Source: Hyphomicrobiales bacterium
GTDB taxonomy: Bacteria > Pseudomonadota > Alphaproteobacteria > Rhizobiales > Rhizobiaceae
Assembly (NCBI GenBank): GCA_900466475.1
Contig: UBMI01000007.1
Location: 570,419 to 634,418, forward strand
Length of the DNA: 64,000 nt
Direction of reading: 5' to 3'
Part shown: positions 1 to 9,163 of the stretch, in pieces
How positions within the stretch are numbered: the stretch's first letter is position 1
Layout of the letters: every line of letters begins with the position of its first letter
The notes under the pieces: model-generated
What the model saw: the letters and a program-made list of their open reading frames with translations, nothing else
The model's database searches: none
Told to the model about the DNA's origin: nothing
Translations under genes and position numbers: made by a program

Positions 1-1
1 C

Positions 2-1195
2 GACGAAGTGGTGGTCATCTATCACGGCGAGATCATGGAAGCCGGCCCGGTCGAAGCAATCTTCCGCAACCCGCAACATCCCTATCTCAAGGCCCTCATG
101 GCCGCGGTTCCGCATTTCGACATGAAGCCAGGCGAACGGCTGAAGGCCCTGCGGGACGTCCCGGTCAATCTGGAATCGCTGATCGGCAAGAAGAAGCCGG
201 TCGAAAAGGAAGCGCCCGGCGTGCTCCTTTCCGTCGCCAATCTTTCCAAGACCTACAAGACGCGCAAGCGTAGCTTCTTCGGTGGCCAGGAAGCCACCAT
301 CTTGCGCGCTGTCGACGATGTCAGCTTCGATATCCGCCGCGGCGAATGTCTGGGGCTCGTGGGCGAATCGGGCTGCGGCAAAACGACCGTCAGCAAAATT
401 CTCATGCGCGCGGTCACGCCTGATAGTGGCACGGTGACGTTCAACGACGGCAAGGATGTGATCGACGTCCTCTCCGTCAAGGGGTCGGAACTGCAGGACC
501 TTCGCACCAAGATCCAGATGGTGTTTCAGGATCCGGTTTCCTCGCTTTCGCCGCGCATGACGGTGCGCAATATCCTTAGCGAGCCTCTCGAAATCCATGA
601 TCGCGGCAACAGTGCCGAGCGCAAGGCCAAAGTCGAGGCGCTGATGGGCGCGATCGGCCTCGACCGGCGCTATCTCAACCGCTATCCGCACAGTTTCTCC
701 GGCGGCCAACGCCAGCGCATCGGAATTGCCCGCGCGCTCGCTCTCGGCCCTAAGCTTGTCATCCTTGATGAACCGGTCTCGGCCCTCGACGTATCCGTGC
801 AGGCACAGATCCTCAATCTTCTGAAGGATCTGCAGAAGGAGTTGGGGCTCACCTACCTCTTCATCTCGCACAACCTCGCAGTCGTCGACTACATGGCAGA
901 CCGCATCGCCGTCATGTGCAAGGGCCGTATTGTCGAGATCGCGCCGCGCGAAATCATTCTGCGCAATCCGGTTCACCCCTATACCAGGTCATTGCTTGCC
1001 GCCGTTCCCTTCCCGGATCTCGACCGGCCGCTCGACTTCAAGGCGCTGCAGGAAAATGGTGCAGCCGACAAGCAGAACTGGGGCCCGGTCTTCAGGGCGG
1101 ACCACGATGACGCCTCCGAACTTGCCTTTGCCGATCTCGGCGGCGGCCATCTGGTGCGCGCCCGCAAGGGTGCCGATGCGAAGGAACTGGTCTGA
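2..1195 (+). CDS. Fused double ABC ATPase of an oligopeptide-class importer, 5' end outside window
   Basis: This is the energising subunit of a DppD/DppF-type importer in which both ATPases are joined in one chain. The reading frame is open to the left edge, so the first ATPase and the true start lie upstream. What remains of domain 1 is its tail with the oligopeptide-importer C-terminal motif (NPQHPYLKAL, about 80-110). Domain 2 is complete: Walker A GESGCGKTT at about 362-388, signature SGGQRQR near 700, Walker B LVILDEP near 755-775, and a second NPVHPY motif near 965. Both NPxHPY motifs are typical of peptide/nickel importer ATPases. The stop codon overlaps the next start as TGATG, so the binding protein is probably translationally coupled. 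The family call is secure. The transported substrate cannot be told: peptides, or an oligosaccharide as in several rhizobial members, are both possible. Confidence 0.93.
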   Translation, partial: DEVVVIYHGEIMEAGPVEAIFRNPQHPYLKALMAAVPHFDMKPGERLKALRDVPVNLESLIGKKKPVEKEAPGVLLSVANLSKTYKTRKRSFFGGQEATILRAVDDVSFDIRRGECLGLVGESGCGKTTVSKILMRAVTPDSGTVTFNDGKDVIDVLSVKGSELQDLRTKIQMVFQDPVSSLSPRMTVRNILSEPLEIHDRGNSAERKAKVEALMGAIGLDRRYLNRYPHSFSGGQRQRIGIARALALGPKLVILDEPVSALDVSVQAQILNLLKDLQKELGLTYLFISHNLAVVDYMADRIAVMCKGRIVEIAPREIILRNPVHPYTRSLLAAVPFPDLDRPLDFKALQENGAADKQNWGPVFRADHDDASELAFADLGGGHLVRARKGADAKELV

Positions 1196-3099
1196 TGGTG
1201 ACGCGCCGTATCTTTCTCGGCGGCCTGATCGGCTCGGCCATCGCGCCTTCGGTGCTCCGGGCACAGCAGCTCGCCGAGCCAGAAATTTTGAGGGCCAGGG
1301 TCGCTGACGGCAGTCTGCCGCCAATGGCCGAGCGCATTCCGACTGAGCCGCGTATCGTCAATCTCAAGGAGATGGGCCGCGTGCCCGGCACCTATGGCGG
1401 CAATGTGCGCACCATCATCGGCGGTGTGCGCGATATCCGCTACATGACCGTCTACGGCTATTCGCGGCTGGTTGGCTACGACACCAAGCTGCAGTTCCAG
1501 CCCGATATCCTGCGGGATTTCACCTCGGAGAATGACACTGTCTTCACCTTCCGGCTGCGCGAGGGGCACAGATGGTCGGACGGTCATCCCTTCACGGCGG
1601 AAGCCTTCCGCTACTGGTGGGAAGACGTCATCCTCAACAAGGAACTGACGCCCGGCGGCGGCGCGCTGGAGCTGCGTCCGCACGGCTCCCTGCCGCGCTT
1701 CGAAGTGCTCGACGAGCTGACTGTGCGCTACAGCTGGGACAAGCCCAACCCGGTTTTCCTGTCGGCGCTTGCCGGACCTCTGCCGCTCGTTATCTATGGC
1801 CCAGGCCACTACCTGAAACAGTTCCACAAGGGCTTTCAGGACAAGGCCAAGCTTGAAGAGCTGATGAAGAAGAACCGCGCCAAGAAATGGGCCGACCTGC
1901 ACATCAAGATGGCGCTCGCTTCCCGGCCCAACAATCCCGATCTGCCGACGCTCGATCCCTGGCAGAACCGCACGGCGCCGCCGGCCGACCAGTTCGTCTT
2001 CGAGCGTAATGCCTTCTTTCACCGCGTCGACGAGAATGGCATGCAACTGCCCTATCTCGATCGCTTCATCCTGAACGTCTCGTCTTCCTCGATCATCGCC
2101 GCCAAGGCCGGCGCGGGCGAATCCGACCTGCAGGCGACGGGCATCGACTTCAATGACTACACCTTCCTGAAAGAGGCGGAAAAGCGCTTCGCTGTGAAGG
2201 TCAATCTCTGGAAAGTGGCGCGCGGCTCGCGCATCACGCTGTTGCCGAACCTCAATGTCGCCGACGAAACCTGGCGCGCGCTGTTCCGCGACGTACGCTT
2301 CCGCCGAGCGCTGTCGCTGGCAATCGATCGGCATGAGATCAACATGGTGGCCTTCTACGGCCTCGGCAAGGCGAGTGCCGATACGGTGCTGCCGGAAAGT
2401 CCGCTCTTCAAACCGGAATATGCCGACGCCTATGTGAATTTCGACCCTGACACAGCCAATAAGCTGCTCGACGAACTCGGCCTCGACAAGCGCGACAGCG
2501 ATGGGATCCGCCTGCTGCCTGATGGACGCCGCGCCGAGATCACCGTCGAGACAGCCGGCGAGAGCAATCTCGACACGGACGTTCTGGAACTCGTGCACGA
2601 TCACTGGGCCAATATCGGTCTGGCGCTCTTCACCCGCACCTCGCAGCGCGACGTCTTCCGCAATCGCGCCATGAGCGGTTCGATCATGATGTCGATCTGG
2701 TACGGGCTGGATAACGGCGTGCCGACCGCCGACATGTCTCCCTATGGACTAGCCCCTACGCTGGATGACCAGCTTCAATGGCCGCTCTGGGGCATGTACT
2801 ATCTTTCGGCCGGTCAGGAGGGCAAGGCGCCCGATCTGCCGGAGGCGGCCGAGCTTGTGGATCTCCTCAACCAGTGGGGCGCAAGTGCTACGACGGAAGA
2901 GCGTGAGGTTATCTGGCACAAGATGCTGTCCCTCTATACCCAGCAGGTCTTTTCGATCGGCCTCATCAACAGCACGCTGCAACCGATCCTCAGATCCGCC
3001 AAAATGCAGAACGTGCCGGAGCACGCGCTCTACGGCTTCGATCCGACCTCCTTCCTCGGCGTCTACATGCCGGACACCTTCTGGTTCAAGGAGGCCTGA
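1195..3099 (+). CDS. ABC importer substrate-binding protein, SBP family 5 (peptide/oligosaccharide class)
   Basis: A 634-residue periplasmic binding protein of the DppA/OppA superfamily. The N-terminus has a twin-arginine signal (TRRIFLGG at residues 3-10, then a short hydrophobic stretch ending near residue 24), so export folded through Tat is likely. The body has the family pattern of an early segment with FRLREGHRWSDGHPF, where the solute-binding domain of these proteins begins, and a later segment with RFRRALSLAIDRHEI. At over 600 residues it is longer than E. coli DppA (about 535), as is common for rhizobial members tied to sugars or unusual peptides. The start overlaps the upstream ATPase stop (TGATG), and the permease gene begins 3 bases after the stop. 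No ligand can be assigned from the sequence. Confidence 0.92.
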   Translation: MVTRRIFLGGLIGSAIAPSVLRAQQLAEPEILRARVADGSLPPMAERIPTEPRIVNLKEMGRVPGTYGGNVRTIIGGVRDIRYMTVYGYSRLVGYDTKLQFQPDILRDFTSENDTVFTFRLREGHRWSDGHPFTAEAFRYWWEDVILNKELTPGGGALELRPHGSLPRFEVLDELTVRYSWDKPNPVFLSALAGPLPLVIYGPGHYLKQFHKGFQDKAKLEELMKKNRAKKWADLHIKMALASRPNNPDLPTLDPWQNRTAPPADQFVFERNAFFHRVDENGMQLPYLDRFILNVSSSSIIAAKAGAGESDLQATGIDFNDYTFLKEAEKRFAVKVNLWKVARGSRITLLPNLNVADETWRALFRDVRFRRALSLAIDRHEINMVAFYGLGKASADTVLPESPLFKPEYADAYVNFDPDTANKLLDELGLDKRDSDGIRLLPDGRRAEITVETAGESNLDTDVLELVHDHWANIGLALFTRTSQRDVFRNRAMSGSIMMSIWYGLDNGVPTADMSPYGLAPTLDDQLQWPLWGMYYLSAGQEGKAPDLPEAAELVDLLNQWGASATTEEREVIWHKMLSLYTQQVFSIGLINSTLQPILRSAKMQNVPEHALYGFDPTSFLGVYMPDTFWFKEA

Positions 3100-3102
3100 G
3101 CG

Positions 3103-4101
3103 ATGATCCGCTATATCCTCTGGCGTATCGCCGCCATGGTGCCGACCCTGCTCGTAATATCGGCGCTGGTCTTCGTCATCATCGAACTGCCGCCCGGCGA
3201 CTTCTTCGAAAGCCAGATCGCCGAACTGCGCGCCCAGGGCGAGACCGCAAACCTGCAGGAAATCGAGGAGTTGCGCCATCAATACGGCTTCGACCAGCCG
3301 GAGATCGTGCGCTACTTCTTCTGGGTCGGGGGCATGCTGCATGGCGATTTCGGCTATTCCTTCGAATATCAGCTGCCGGTTTCCGACGTGGTGGGCGACC
3401 GATTGTGGCTGACGATCCTCGTCTCCTTCACGACCATCCTTCTAACCTGGCTGATTGCCTTCCCGATCGGCATTTATTCGGCAACCCATCAATATAGCTG
3501 GGGCGATTACGGCCTGACCTTCCTCGGCCTGCTCGGCATTGCAATTCCGAACTTCATGCTGGCGCTGATCCTGATGTATTTCGCCAATGTCTGGTTCGGT
3601 CTTTCCATCGGCCATCTGATGGACCAGCAATATCTCAACCAGCCGATGAGCTGGGAAAAGGCGAAGTCGATCCTCGCGCATCTCTGGATTCCCGTCATCA
3701 TCGTCGGCACGGCTGGTACGGCCGGCATGATCCGCCGCCTGCGCGCCAATCTGCTCGACGAGATGCAGAAGCAATATGTGACGACAGCGCGCGCCAAGGG
3801 CCTGCATCCGATGCGGGCGCTGGTCAAATATCCCCTGCGCATGGCGCTCAACTTCTTTGTCGCAGATATCGGCTCGATCCTGCCGTCGATCATTTCGGGT
3901 GCGGAAATCGTCGCCATCGTTCTATCGCTGGAAACGACCGGGCCGATGCTGATCAAGGCGCTGCAAAGCCAGGACATGTACCTTGCCGGCTCCTTCCTGA
4001 TGTTCCTCGCTTTCCTGAACGTCATCGGCGTCTTGATTTCCGATATTGCCCTTGGCTTCCTCGATCCCCGCATCCGTCTGCAAGGCAGGAGCACCAAATA
4101 A
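3103..4101 (+). CDS. ABC importer permease, DppB/OppB type
   Basis: A 332-residue inner-membrane permease of the binding-protein-dependent importer. It starts with the typical first helix (MIRYILWRIAAMVPTLLVIS) followed by a long periplasmic segment (about residues 35-95) and five further hydrophobic helices. The cytoplasmic EAA-type loop that docks on the ATPase is recognisable as TTARAKGLHPMRALVKYP at about residues 227-244. The start is preceded by a good GGAGG ribosome site inside the end of the upstream gene. The last base of its stop is the first base of the next ATG (TAATG), so the two permeases are probably made in a fixed ratio. The family call is firm and the substrate is unknown. 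Confidence 0.93.
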   Translation: MIRYILWRIAAMVPTLLVISALVFVIIELPPGDFFESQIAELRAQGETANLQEIEELRHQYGFDQPEIVRYFFWVGGMLHGDFGYSFEYQLPVSDVVGDRLWLTILVSFTTILLTWLIAFPIGIYSATHQYSWGDYGLTFLGLLGIAIPNFMLALILMYFANVWFGLSIGHLMDQQYLNQPMSWEKAKSILAHLWIPVIIVGTAGTAGMIRRLRANLLDEMQKQYVTTARAKGLHPMRALVKYPLRMALNFFVADIGSILPSIISGAEIVAIVLSLETTGPMLIKALQSQDMYLAGSFLMFLAFLNVIGVLISDIALGFLDPRIRLQGRSTK

Positions 4102-5276
4102 TGTCGCCCCTACCCGCGCCCGGTGCGCCGCTGCCGCACTATGTTTCGACTGCCCCGTTTGATCCGATCGCAACGGAGACGATGACCTCGGCACAGTCGC
4201 GTATCCACCTTGCCTCGCAGAAGCAGCTCATGTGGTGGAAGTTCAAGCGCCACAAGCTGGCGCTGGCTTCAGGCATTTTCCTTGCCGCCGTCTACCTGAT
4301 GATCTTGATCGTGGAGTTCCTGGCGCCTTACGGGCTCCATACCCGCAACGTCGATTTCATCCATTCGCCGCCACAGCGCGTCCATCTTTTCGACAGCGAG
4401 GGCAATTTCGTCGGTCCGTTCGTCTATGGACGGCAGATGACGCTCGATATCGATACGCTGCACCGGCTATACAGCGACAAGCAAAACGACATCCAGCCGA
4501 TCCGCTTTTTCTGCCGTGGTGATGGCTACAAGTTTTGGGGGCTCGTCGCCGCCAACTATCATCTTGTATGCCCGGCGATCGGTGGACAGATGTTCCTGCT
4601 CGGAACCGATCGTCTCGGCCGTGACGTGCTGTCGCGTATCCTTTACGGCGCCAGAATCTCGCTCACCATCGGCCTGATCGGGATCTCCATCAGTTTCGTG
4701 CTCGGCATCGTCATCGGCGGGCTCGCCGGCTATTGGGGCGGCATCTTCGATCTTGTCGTGCAGCGACTGATCGAAGTCCTGCAATCCCTTCCATCGCTGC
4801 CGCTCTGGATGGCGTTGGCTGCCATCATGCCAGTGACCTGGAGCCCGATCGTCATCTATTTCGGCATCACCGTCATCCTTGGCATTATCGACTGGACGGG
4901 GCTTGCACGCGCCGTGCGCTCCAAACTTCTGGCCTTGCGCGAGGAAGATTATGTGCAGGCCGCCCAGCTTATGGGGGCTAGCACACCGCGCGTCATTGGC
5001 CGGCATCTGGTGCCGGGCTTCATGTCGCATCTGATAGCATCCGCCACCATCTCCATTCCGGGCATGATCCTCGGCGAGACGGCGCTTTCCTTCCTCGGCC
5101 TCGGCCTCCGGCCACCCATTACCAGCTGGGGCATCCTGCTGACGGAGGCCAAGAGCGTCAGCGTCATCGCCTTCTATCCGTGGCTGCTGTTTCCGATCGT
5201 TCCGGTAGTCCTGGTGATTTTGGCATTCAATTTTCTGGGAGACGGCTTGCGCGATGCGGCAGATCCCTACAAATAG
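4101..5276 (+). CDS. ABC importer permease, DppC/OppC type
   Basis: A 391-residue permease that should pair with the DppB-type protein encoded just upstream. It has an N-terminal cytoplasmic extension of about 50 residues, one transmembrane helix, then an unusually long periplasmic region (about residues 75-175) before the core of five helices. The core begins near LGTDRLGRDVLSRILYGARI, a hallmark of this family. The EAA loop is visible as EEDYVQAAQLMGASTPRVIG. The large periplasmic insertion is longer than in E. coli DppC (300 residues in all), and matches the oversized binding protein in the same operon. It is the last gene of the importer; a glycosyltransferase gene follows after 68 bases. 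Confidence 0.93.
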   Translation: MSPLPAPGAPLPHYVSTAPFDPIATETMTSAQSRIHLASQKQLMWWKFKRHKLALASGIFLAAVYLMILIVEFLAPYGLHTRNVDFIHSPPQRVHLFDSEGNFVGPFVYGRQMTLDIDTLHRLYSDKQNDIQPIRFFCRGDGYKFWGLVAANYHLVCPAIGGQMFLLGTDRLGRDVLSRILYGARISLTIGLIGISISFVLGIVIGGLAGYWGGIFDLVVQRLIEVLQSLPSLPLWMALAAIMPVTWSPIVIYFGITVILGIIDWTGLARAVRSKLLALREEDYVQAAQLMGASTPRVIGRHLVPGFMSHLIASATISIPGMILGETALSFLGLGLRPPITSWGILLTEAKSVSVIAFYPWLLFPIVPVVLVILAFNFLGDGLRDAADPYK

Positions 5277-5285
5277 CGGTGAATT

Positions 5286-5309
5286 CGGCGGGGTGTTTCA
5301 CCTCCGCCG
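5286..5309 (+). other. Imperfect GC hairpin between the importer and the glycosyltransferase genes
   Basis: The arms CGGCGGGGTG and CACCTCCGCCG pair with one bulged base around a TTT loop. No T-run follows, so it is not a classical terminator. It could lower read-through or protect the upstream messenger RNA, and would then let the importer and the glycosyltransferases share a transcript at different levels. This is an inference from sequence only. Confidence 0.3.
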
Positions 5310-5344
5310 CATCGTGGCCTCCGGCATGCGGGGGTGGTAGAAGT

Positions 5345-6580
5345 ATGTCGTCCACCTCAAGGGGCACACCGATGGCCAGACGTCTCGAAGATGCGCGCAT
5401 CCTCATGTACAGCCATGATACATTCGGCCTTGGCCACCTGCGCCGCTGCCGGGCGATCGCCCATGCCCTCGTCGAGGATTATCGCGGCCTGAATATTCTG
5501 ATCATATCGGGCGCAACGATTGCCGGTGCCTTCGACTACCGTGCCCGAGTCGACTTCGTTAAAATCCCGAGCGTCATCAAGCTGCGAAACGGCGAATATA
5601 CGTCACTCGCCAGCCATATCGACCTTCAGGATACGCTGAAGATGCGCGAATCGAGCATCCGGCACACCGCCGAGACCTTTCAGCCTGACATCTTCATCGT
5701 TGACAAGGAGCCGATGGGGCTAAAAGGCGAGGTCGAGGAAACGCTCGCCTATCTCAAAGCTCGCGGCACCACTCTGGTGCTGGGCCTTCGCGAGGTCATG
5801 GACGCGCCACATCTGCTCGAAGCCGAGTGGAAGAAAAACGGCATCATGCAGAAGATCGATCAGTATTACGACAGTATCTGGGTCTATGGACCACCGGATT
5901 TCTACGACCCGCTGGTCGGCCTCGACGTGCCCTCGGGCGTCCGCCGCAAGATGGATTTCGTCGGCTTCCTGCAGCGCAGCGTTTCCAAGGGCAAGAACTC
6001 GCTGAATGCCCGCAAGGACGACTATATCCTGGTGACGACCGGCGGCGGCGGTGATGGCTCCGATCTCGTCCACGACGTCATGAACGCCTATGAGGCCGAC
6101 GAGACGCTGACACAGAAAGCGCTTGTCGTGCTCGGTCCCTATATGCCGGCCGCCGAGCGCGCGAAACTCGTGCGCAAGGGCGAGAACATTCCCTATATCG
6201 AGGTGATCGAGTTCGACAATCACATGGAAGAATTGATCGACGGTGCCACTGCCGTTGTCGCCATGGGTGGTTACAACACCTATTGCGAGATCCTCTCCTT
6301 CGACAAGCCCGCCCTTATCGTCCCGCGCGTCGCCCCGCGCGAGGAGCAGCTTCTGCGTGCCCGCCGCGCCAGCGAACTCGGCCTGGTCGACATGCTGCTG
6401 CCGGAGCAATCCGGAGACCCGACTATCATGGCCGAAACGCTGAAGCGCCTACCCTCACGGCTTCCGCCATCGAAAAGCGGCAGCAACATGCACCTGGAGG
6501 GGCTGAATCAGATTTCCCGCACGGTTGGTGGATGGCTGGACGGCCGTGGACGCCACCTTTCTCTCGTGGGCGCAGAATAA
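5345..6580 (+). CDS. MurG-like (GT28 fold) glycosyltransferase family protein
   Basis: A 411-residue cytoplasmic protein with a GT-B fold. The N-terminal half opens with ILMYSHDTFGLGHLRRCRAI, the glycine/histidine loop of MurG-like enzymes that bind the acceptor. The C-terminal half carries VVAMGGYNTYCEILSFDKP (about residues 305-323), which corresponds to the nucleotide-sugar binding region of GT28 proteins. The open frame extends back to 5180 inside the permease gene. The start is set at ATG 5345, after GGGGGTGG; ATG 5372, after AAGGGG, is an almost equal alternative. It is the first of three consecutive glycosyltransferase genes and probably acts in the same glycan pathway. The donor and acceptor sugars are unknown. 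Confidence 0.82.
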   Translation: MSSTSRGTPMARRLEDARILMYSHDTFGLGHLRRCRAIAHALVEDYRGLNILIISGATIAGAFDYRARVDFVKIPSVIKLRNGEYTSLASHIDLQDTLKMRESSIRHTAETFQPDIFIVDKEPMGLKGEVEETLAYLKARGTTLVLGLREVMDAPHLLEAEWKKNGIMQKIDQYYDSIWVYGPPDFYDPLVGLDVPSGVRRKMDFVGFLQRSVSKGKNSLNARKDDYILVTTGGGGDGSDLVHDVMNAYEADETLTQKALVVLGPYMPAAERAKLVRKGENIPYIEVIEFDNHMEELIDGATAVVAMGGYNTYCEILSFDKPALIVPRVAPREEQLLRARRASELGLVDMLLPEQSGDPTIMAETLKRLPSRLPPSKSGSNMHLEGLNQISRTVGGWLDGRGRHLSLVGAE

Positions 6581-6591
6581 AGAGCCTTCCT

Positions 6592-7839
6592 TTGCCGCCA
6601 CGCCGCAAGATTCTCGTCGTGCTGAAAGGCTATCCCCGCCTTTCGGAAACCTTCATCGCCCAGGAATTGCTCGGCCTCGAAAAGGCCGGCTTCGACCTGA
6701 CGCTGATCTCCATGCGTCGACCGACCGACAAGAAGCGTCATCCCGTGCATGACGAAATCAAGGCGCGCGTCGTCTATCTGCCGGAATATCTGCACGAAGA
6801 GCCGATCCGCGTGTTGAAAGGTCTTTTCGCCGGTTTTTCCAGACCAGGCTTCGGCGCACTGATGAAACGGTTCTTCGCCGATCTACCGCGCGATATCTCC
6901 CGCAATCGTTTCCGCAGGCTCGGCCAGGCGCTGGTACTGGCGCGCGAATGGCCCGACAAGGGGGAGTGGCTGCATGCCCATTTCATCCATACACCTGCCT
7001 CAGTGACCGAATATGCGAGCATCCTGACGGGCACGCCTTGGACCTGCTCGGCCCATGCCAAGGATATCTGGACTTCGCCCGACTGGGACCTTGGCCAGAA
7101 GCTCGGAAGTGCCCGCTGGGCAGTCACCTGTACCCGCAGCGGCTACGAACACATGAAAGGGCTGACGGCGCGCAAGGATGCGGTACATCTGAGTTATCAC
7201 GGCCTCGACCTCGCCCGCTTCGGCCATTTTGCAGGCGAGCGCTCGAACCGCGATGGCAGCGATTCCGCCGATCCCGCCTTCATTCTCAGCGTCGGCCGGG
7301 CGGTGGAAAAGAAAGGCTATGACGTGCTGCTGCGCGCCCTTGCCCTGCTGCCTCGGGAAATCAACTGGCGCATGGATCATATCGGCGGCGGCGAGGAGCT
7401 TTCCAAGCTGAAAAAGCTCGCCGCTGAACTCGGCCTTGCCGACCGTATCACCTGGAAGGGTGCACTGGCGCAGGAAGACGTGCTCGATCACTATCGCCGC
7501 GCCGACATCTTCGCGCTTGCCTGCCGCATCGCCGCCAATGGCGACCGCGACGGGCTGCCGAATGTGCTCGTCGAAGCATCCAGCCAGCGACTCGTCTGTC
7601 TCTCCACCAATGTTTCAGGCGTGCCGGAGCTGCTGAGCGATGGCGAAAACGGCCTTGTCGTGCCACCGGAAGACCCGGCAGCCCTTGCAAAAGCGCTTGA
7701 GACGGCGATCCGCAATCCCGATCTGCGCAAGCGGCTGGGGGATGCGGCCGAAGAGCGCGTGCGCGGCCATTTCGATTATCACTCCAGCATCCGGCAGTTG
7801 AGCGGCCTGTTCGAGGCAGAATGGCAGAAGGCGTCATGA
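6592..7839 (+). CDS. Glycosyltransferase family 4 protein
   Basis: A GT-B glycosyltransferase of about 415 residues. The N-terminal part (KILVVLKGYPRLSETFIAQE) is typical of GT4 enzymes acting on exopolysaccharide or colanic-acid-like glycans. The C-terminal domain has the family signature: the segment beginning SVGRAVEKKGYDVLLRAL, and the nucleotide-sugar site GLPNVLVEASS followed by VSGVPELLSDGENGLVVPPE. The frame is open far upstream, overlapping the previous gene. I prefer TTG 6592, 11 bases after the upstream stop, because the conserved domain starts at once. ATG 6532, which would overlap the upstream gene by 49 bases, is the alternative. The stop overlaps the next start as ATGA. Retaining glycosyl transfer is expected from the family; the sugars are not known. 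Confidence 0.85.
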   Translation: MPPRRKILVVLKGYPRLSETFIAQELLGLEKAGFDLTLISMRRPTDKKRHPVHDEIKARVVYLPEYLHEEPIRVLKGLFAGFSRPGFGALMKRFFADLPRDISRNRFRRLGQALVLAREWPDKGEWLHAHFIHTPASVTEYASILTGTPWTCSAHAKDIWTSPDWDLGQKLGSARWAVTCTRSGYEHMKGLTARKDAVHLSYHGLDLARFGHFAGERSNRDGSDSADPAFILSVGRAVEKKGYDVLLRALALLPREINWRMDHIGGGEELSKLKKLAAELGLADRITWKGALAQEDVLDHYRRADIFALACRIAANGDRDGLPNVLVEASSQRLVCLSTNVSGVPELLSDGENGLVVPPEDPAALAKALETAIRNPDLRKRLGDAAEERVRGHFDYHSSIRQLSGLFEAEWQKAS

Positions 7840-8969
7840 CGGCTCCCCGCATCTTCTTCTATGTCCAGCATCTGCTCGGCATCGGCCATATTGCGCGCGC
7901 CAGCCGTATCGCCAGCGCGCTGGTGAAGGATGGCTTCGACGTCACGGTCGTCACCGGCGGCCTGCCGGTGCCAGGCTTTCCCGGCGAAGGCGTGAAGACC
8001 ATCGAGCTGCCGCCGGTGGTCGCCAGCAATATAGGCTTTTCCGGCCTTGCCGATGCCGATGGGCAGGCAGCAGGCGAGGAGTTCCTTTCAAGGCGCCGCG
8101 ACCTCCTTCTAAAAGCCTTCGACGAGGAAAAGCCAGATGTCGTCATCGTCGAGGCCTTCCCCTTTGGCCGCCGGCAGATGCGTTTCGAACTGCTGCCCCT
8201 GCTCGATGCGATCGAAAGGGCCAACCCGCGGCCGAAGCTTTTGAGCTCCGTGCGCGATATCCTGCAGGAAAACCGGAAGGCCGGCCGTGACGAGGAAACC
8301 GTCAAGCTGGTCAAGGAGCATTTCGATGCCGTGCTGGTCCATGGCGATCCGAACTTCGTGCGTCTGGAGGATACGTTCCCGCTGACGCCTGAGATCGCTG
8401 ATCGAATTCGTTACACCGGTCTCGTTGCCCCGCCGCCCGCACCCGAACCATCCGAGACGTTCGACATCATCGCTTCGGCAGGCGGCGGCGCCGTCGGGCT
8501 GGAGCTGATCCGCGCCGCGCGGGATGCGGCGGTACTCTTGCCTGCCGATATCAAATGGCTGCTGATCACCGGCCCCAACCTTCCCACGGCTGATTTTGCC
8601 CTATTGTCGCAGGATGCGCCTGCCAATGTCACGCTGATACGGTTCCGCAAGGATTTCCCCTCGCTGCTGCGTGGTGCCAAAGTCTCGATCTCGCAGGCTG
8701 GCTACAACACGGTCGGTGACCTGCTTCGCACGCAGTGCCGCTCGATCCTCATCCCCTTCGTGGCGGCAGGCGAGACAGAGCAAACCGTGCGGGCCGAACG
8801 GTTGCAGGCACTTGGCCTTGCCGAAATCCTGCCGGAGGCGGGCTTGACGCTCGACGATGTCAAAACCGCTGTCGAACGCGCACTTGCAGCACCTCTGCGC
8901 CCGGCCGTTTCGCTGGATTTAGACGGTGCCGCAAAAAGTGCAGCCATCATTCGTTCAATGATCGGCTGA
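7836..8969 (+). CDS. MurG-like (GT28 fold) glycosyltransferase, second copy in the cluster
   Basis: A 377-residue GT-B protein related in design to the protein at 5345-6580. The N-terminal loop is FFYVQHLLGIGHIARASRI, and the C-terminal sugar-nucleotide region reads VSISQAGYNTVGDLLRT followed by IPFVAAGETEQTVRAERL. In-frame ATG 7821 also exists, but ATG 7836 is better: it overlaps the upstream stop (ATGA) and sits 4 bases after AGAAGG. Two MurG-like enzymes flanking a GT4 enzyme suggest one short repeating or decorating glycan is built by all three. True MurG is unlikely, since the sequence lacks the surrounding mur/fts genes and the cluster holds two paralogues. The gene is followed by 194 bases without a gene. 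Confidence 0.83.
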   Translation: MTAPRIFFYVQHLLGIGHIARASRIASALVKDGFDVTVVTGGLPVPGFPGEGVKTIELPPVVASNIGFSGLADADGQAAGEEFLSRRRDLLLKAFDEEKPDVVIVEAFPFGRRQMRFELLPLLDAIERANPRPKLLSSVRDILQENRKAGRDEETVKLVKEHFDAVLVHGDPNFVRLEDTFPLTPEIADRIRYTGLVAPPPAPEPSETFDIIASAGGGAVGLELIRAARDAAVLLPADIKWLLITGPNLPTADFALLSQDAPANVTLIRFRKDFPSLLRGAKVSISQAGYNTVGDLLRTQCRSILIPFVAAGETEQTVRAERLQALGLAEILPEAGLTLDDVKTAVERALAAPLRPAVSLDLDGAAKSAAIIRSMIG

Positions 8970-9163
8970 AACCCTCGCCTATTCTAAAATTCATGTGATA
9001 TAAGGAAAATTCCGGCGAGAATCGGCGTTTCGACATCAGTCCGCTCCGCCTTGTTTTCGTTGCGATATCGGCGGTCTGACTGCATGGTCCTGTACTCGGA
9101 GATTCCCCCTTCCCCAGCATCAGGATTGCAGTGCGGACTTTTCCCACAGTCTGACGGTTAGCC

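Noticed and set aside
979..2604. Long minus-strand open frame of 541 codons opposite the ABC binding-protein gene
   Set aside because: It is a mirror of the high-GC plus-strand genes: rich in Arg, Glu, His and Val, with no domain motif, and it spans parts of two real plus-strand genes.
7821..7835. Earlier ATG for the third glycosyltransferase
   Set aside because: The later ATG at 7836 has AGAAGG upstream and overlaps the previous stop codon, the arrangement used throughout this window.
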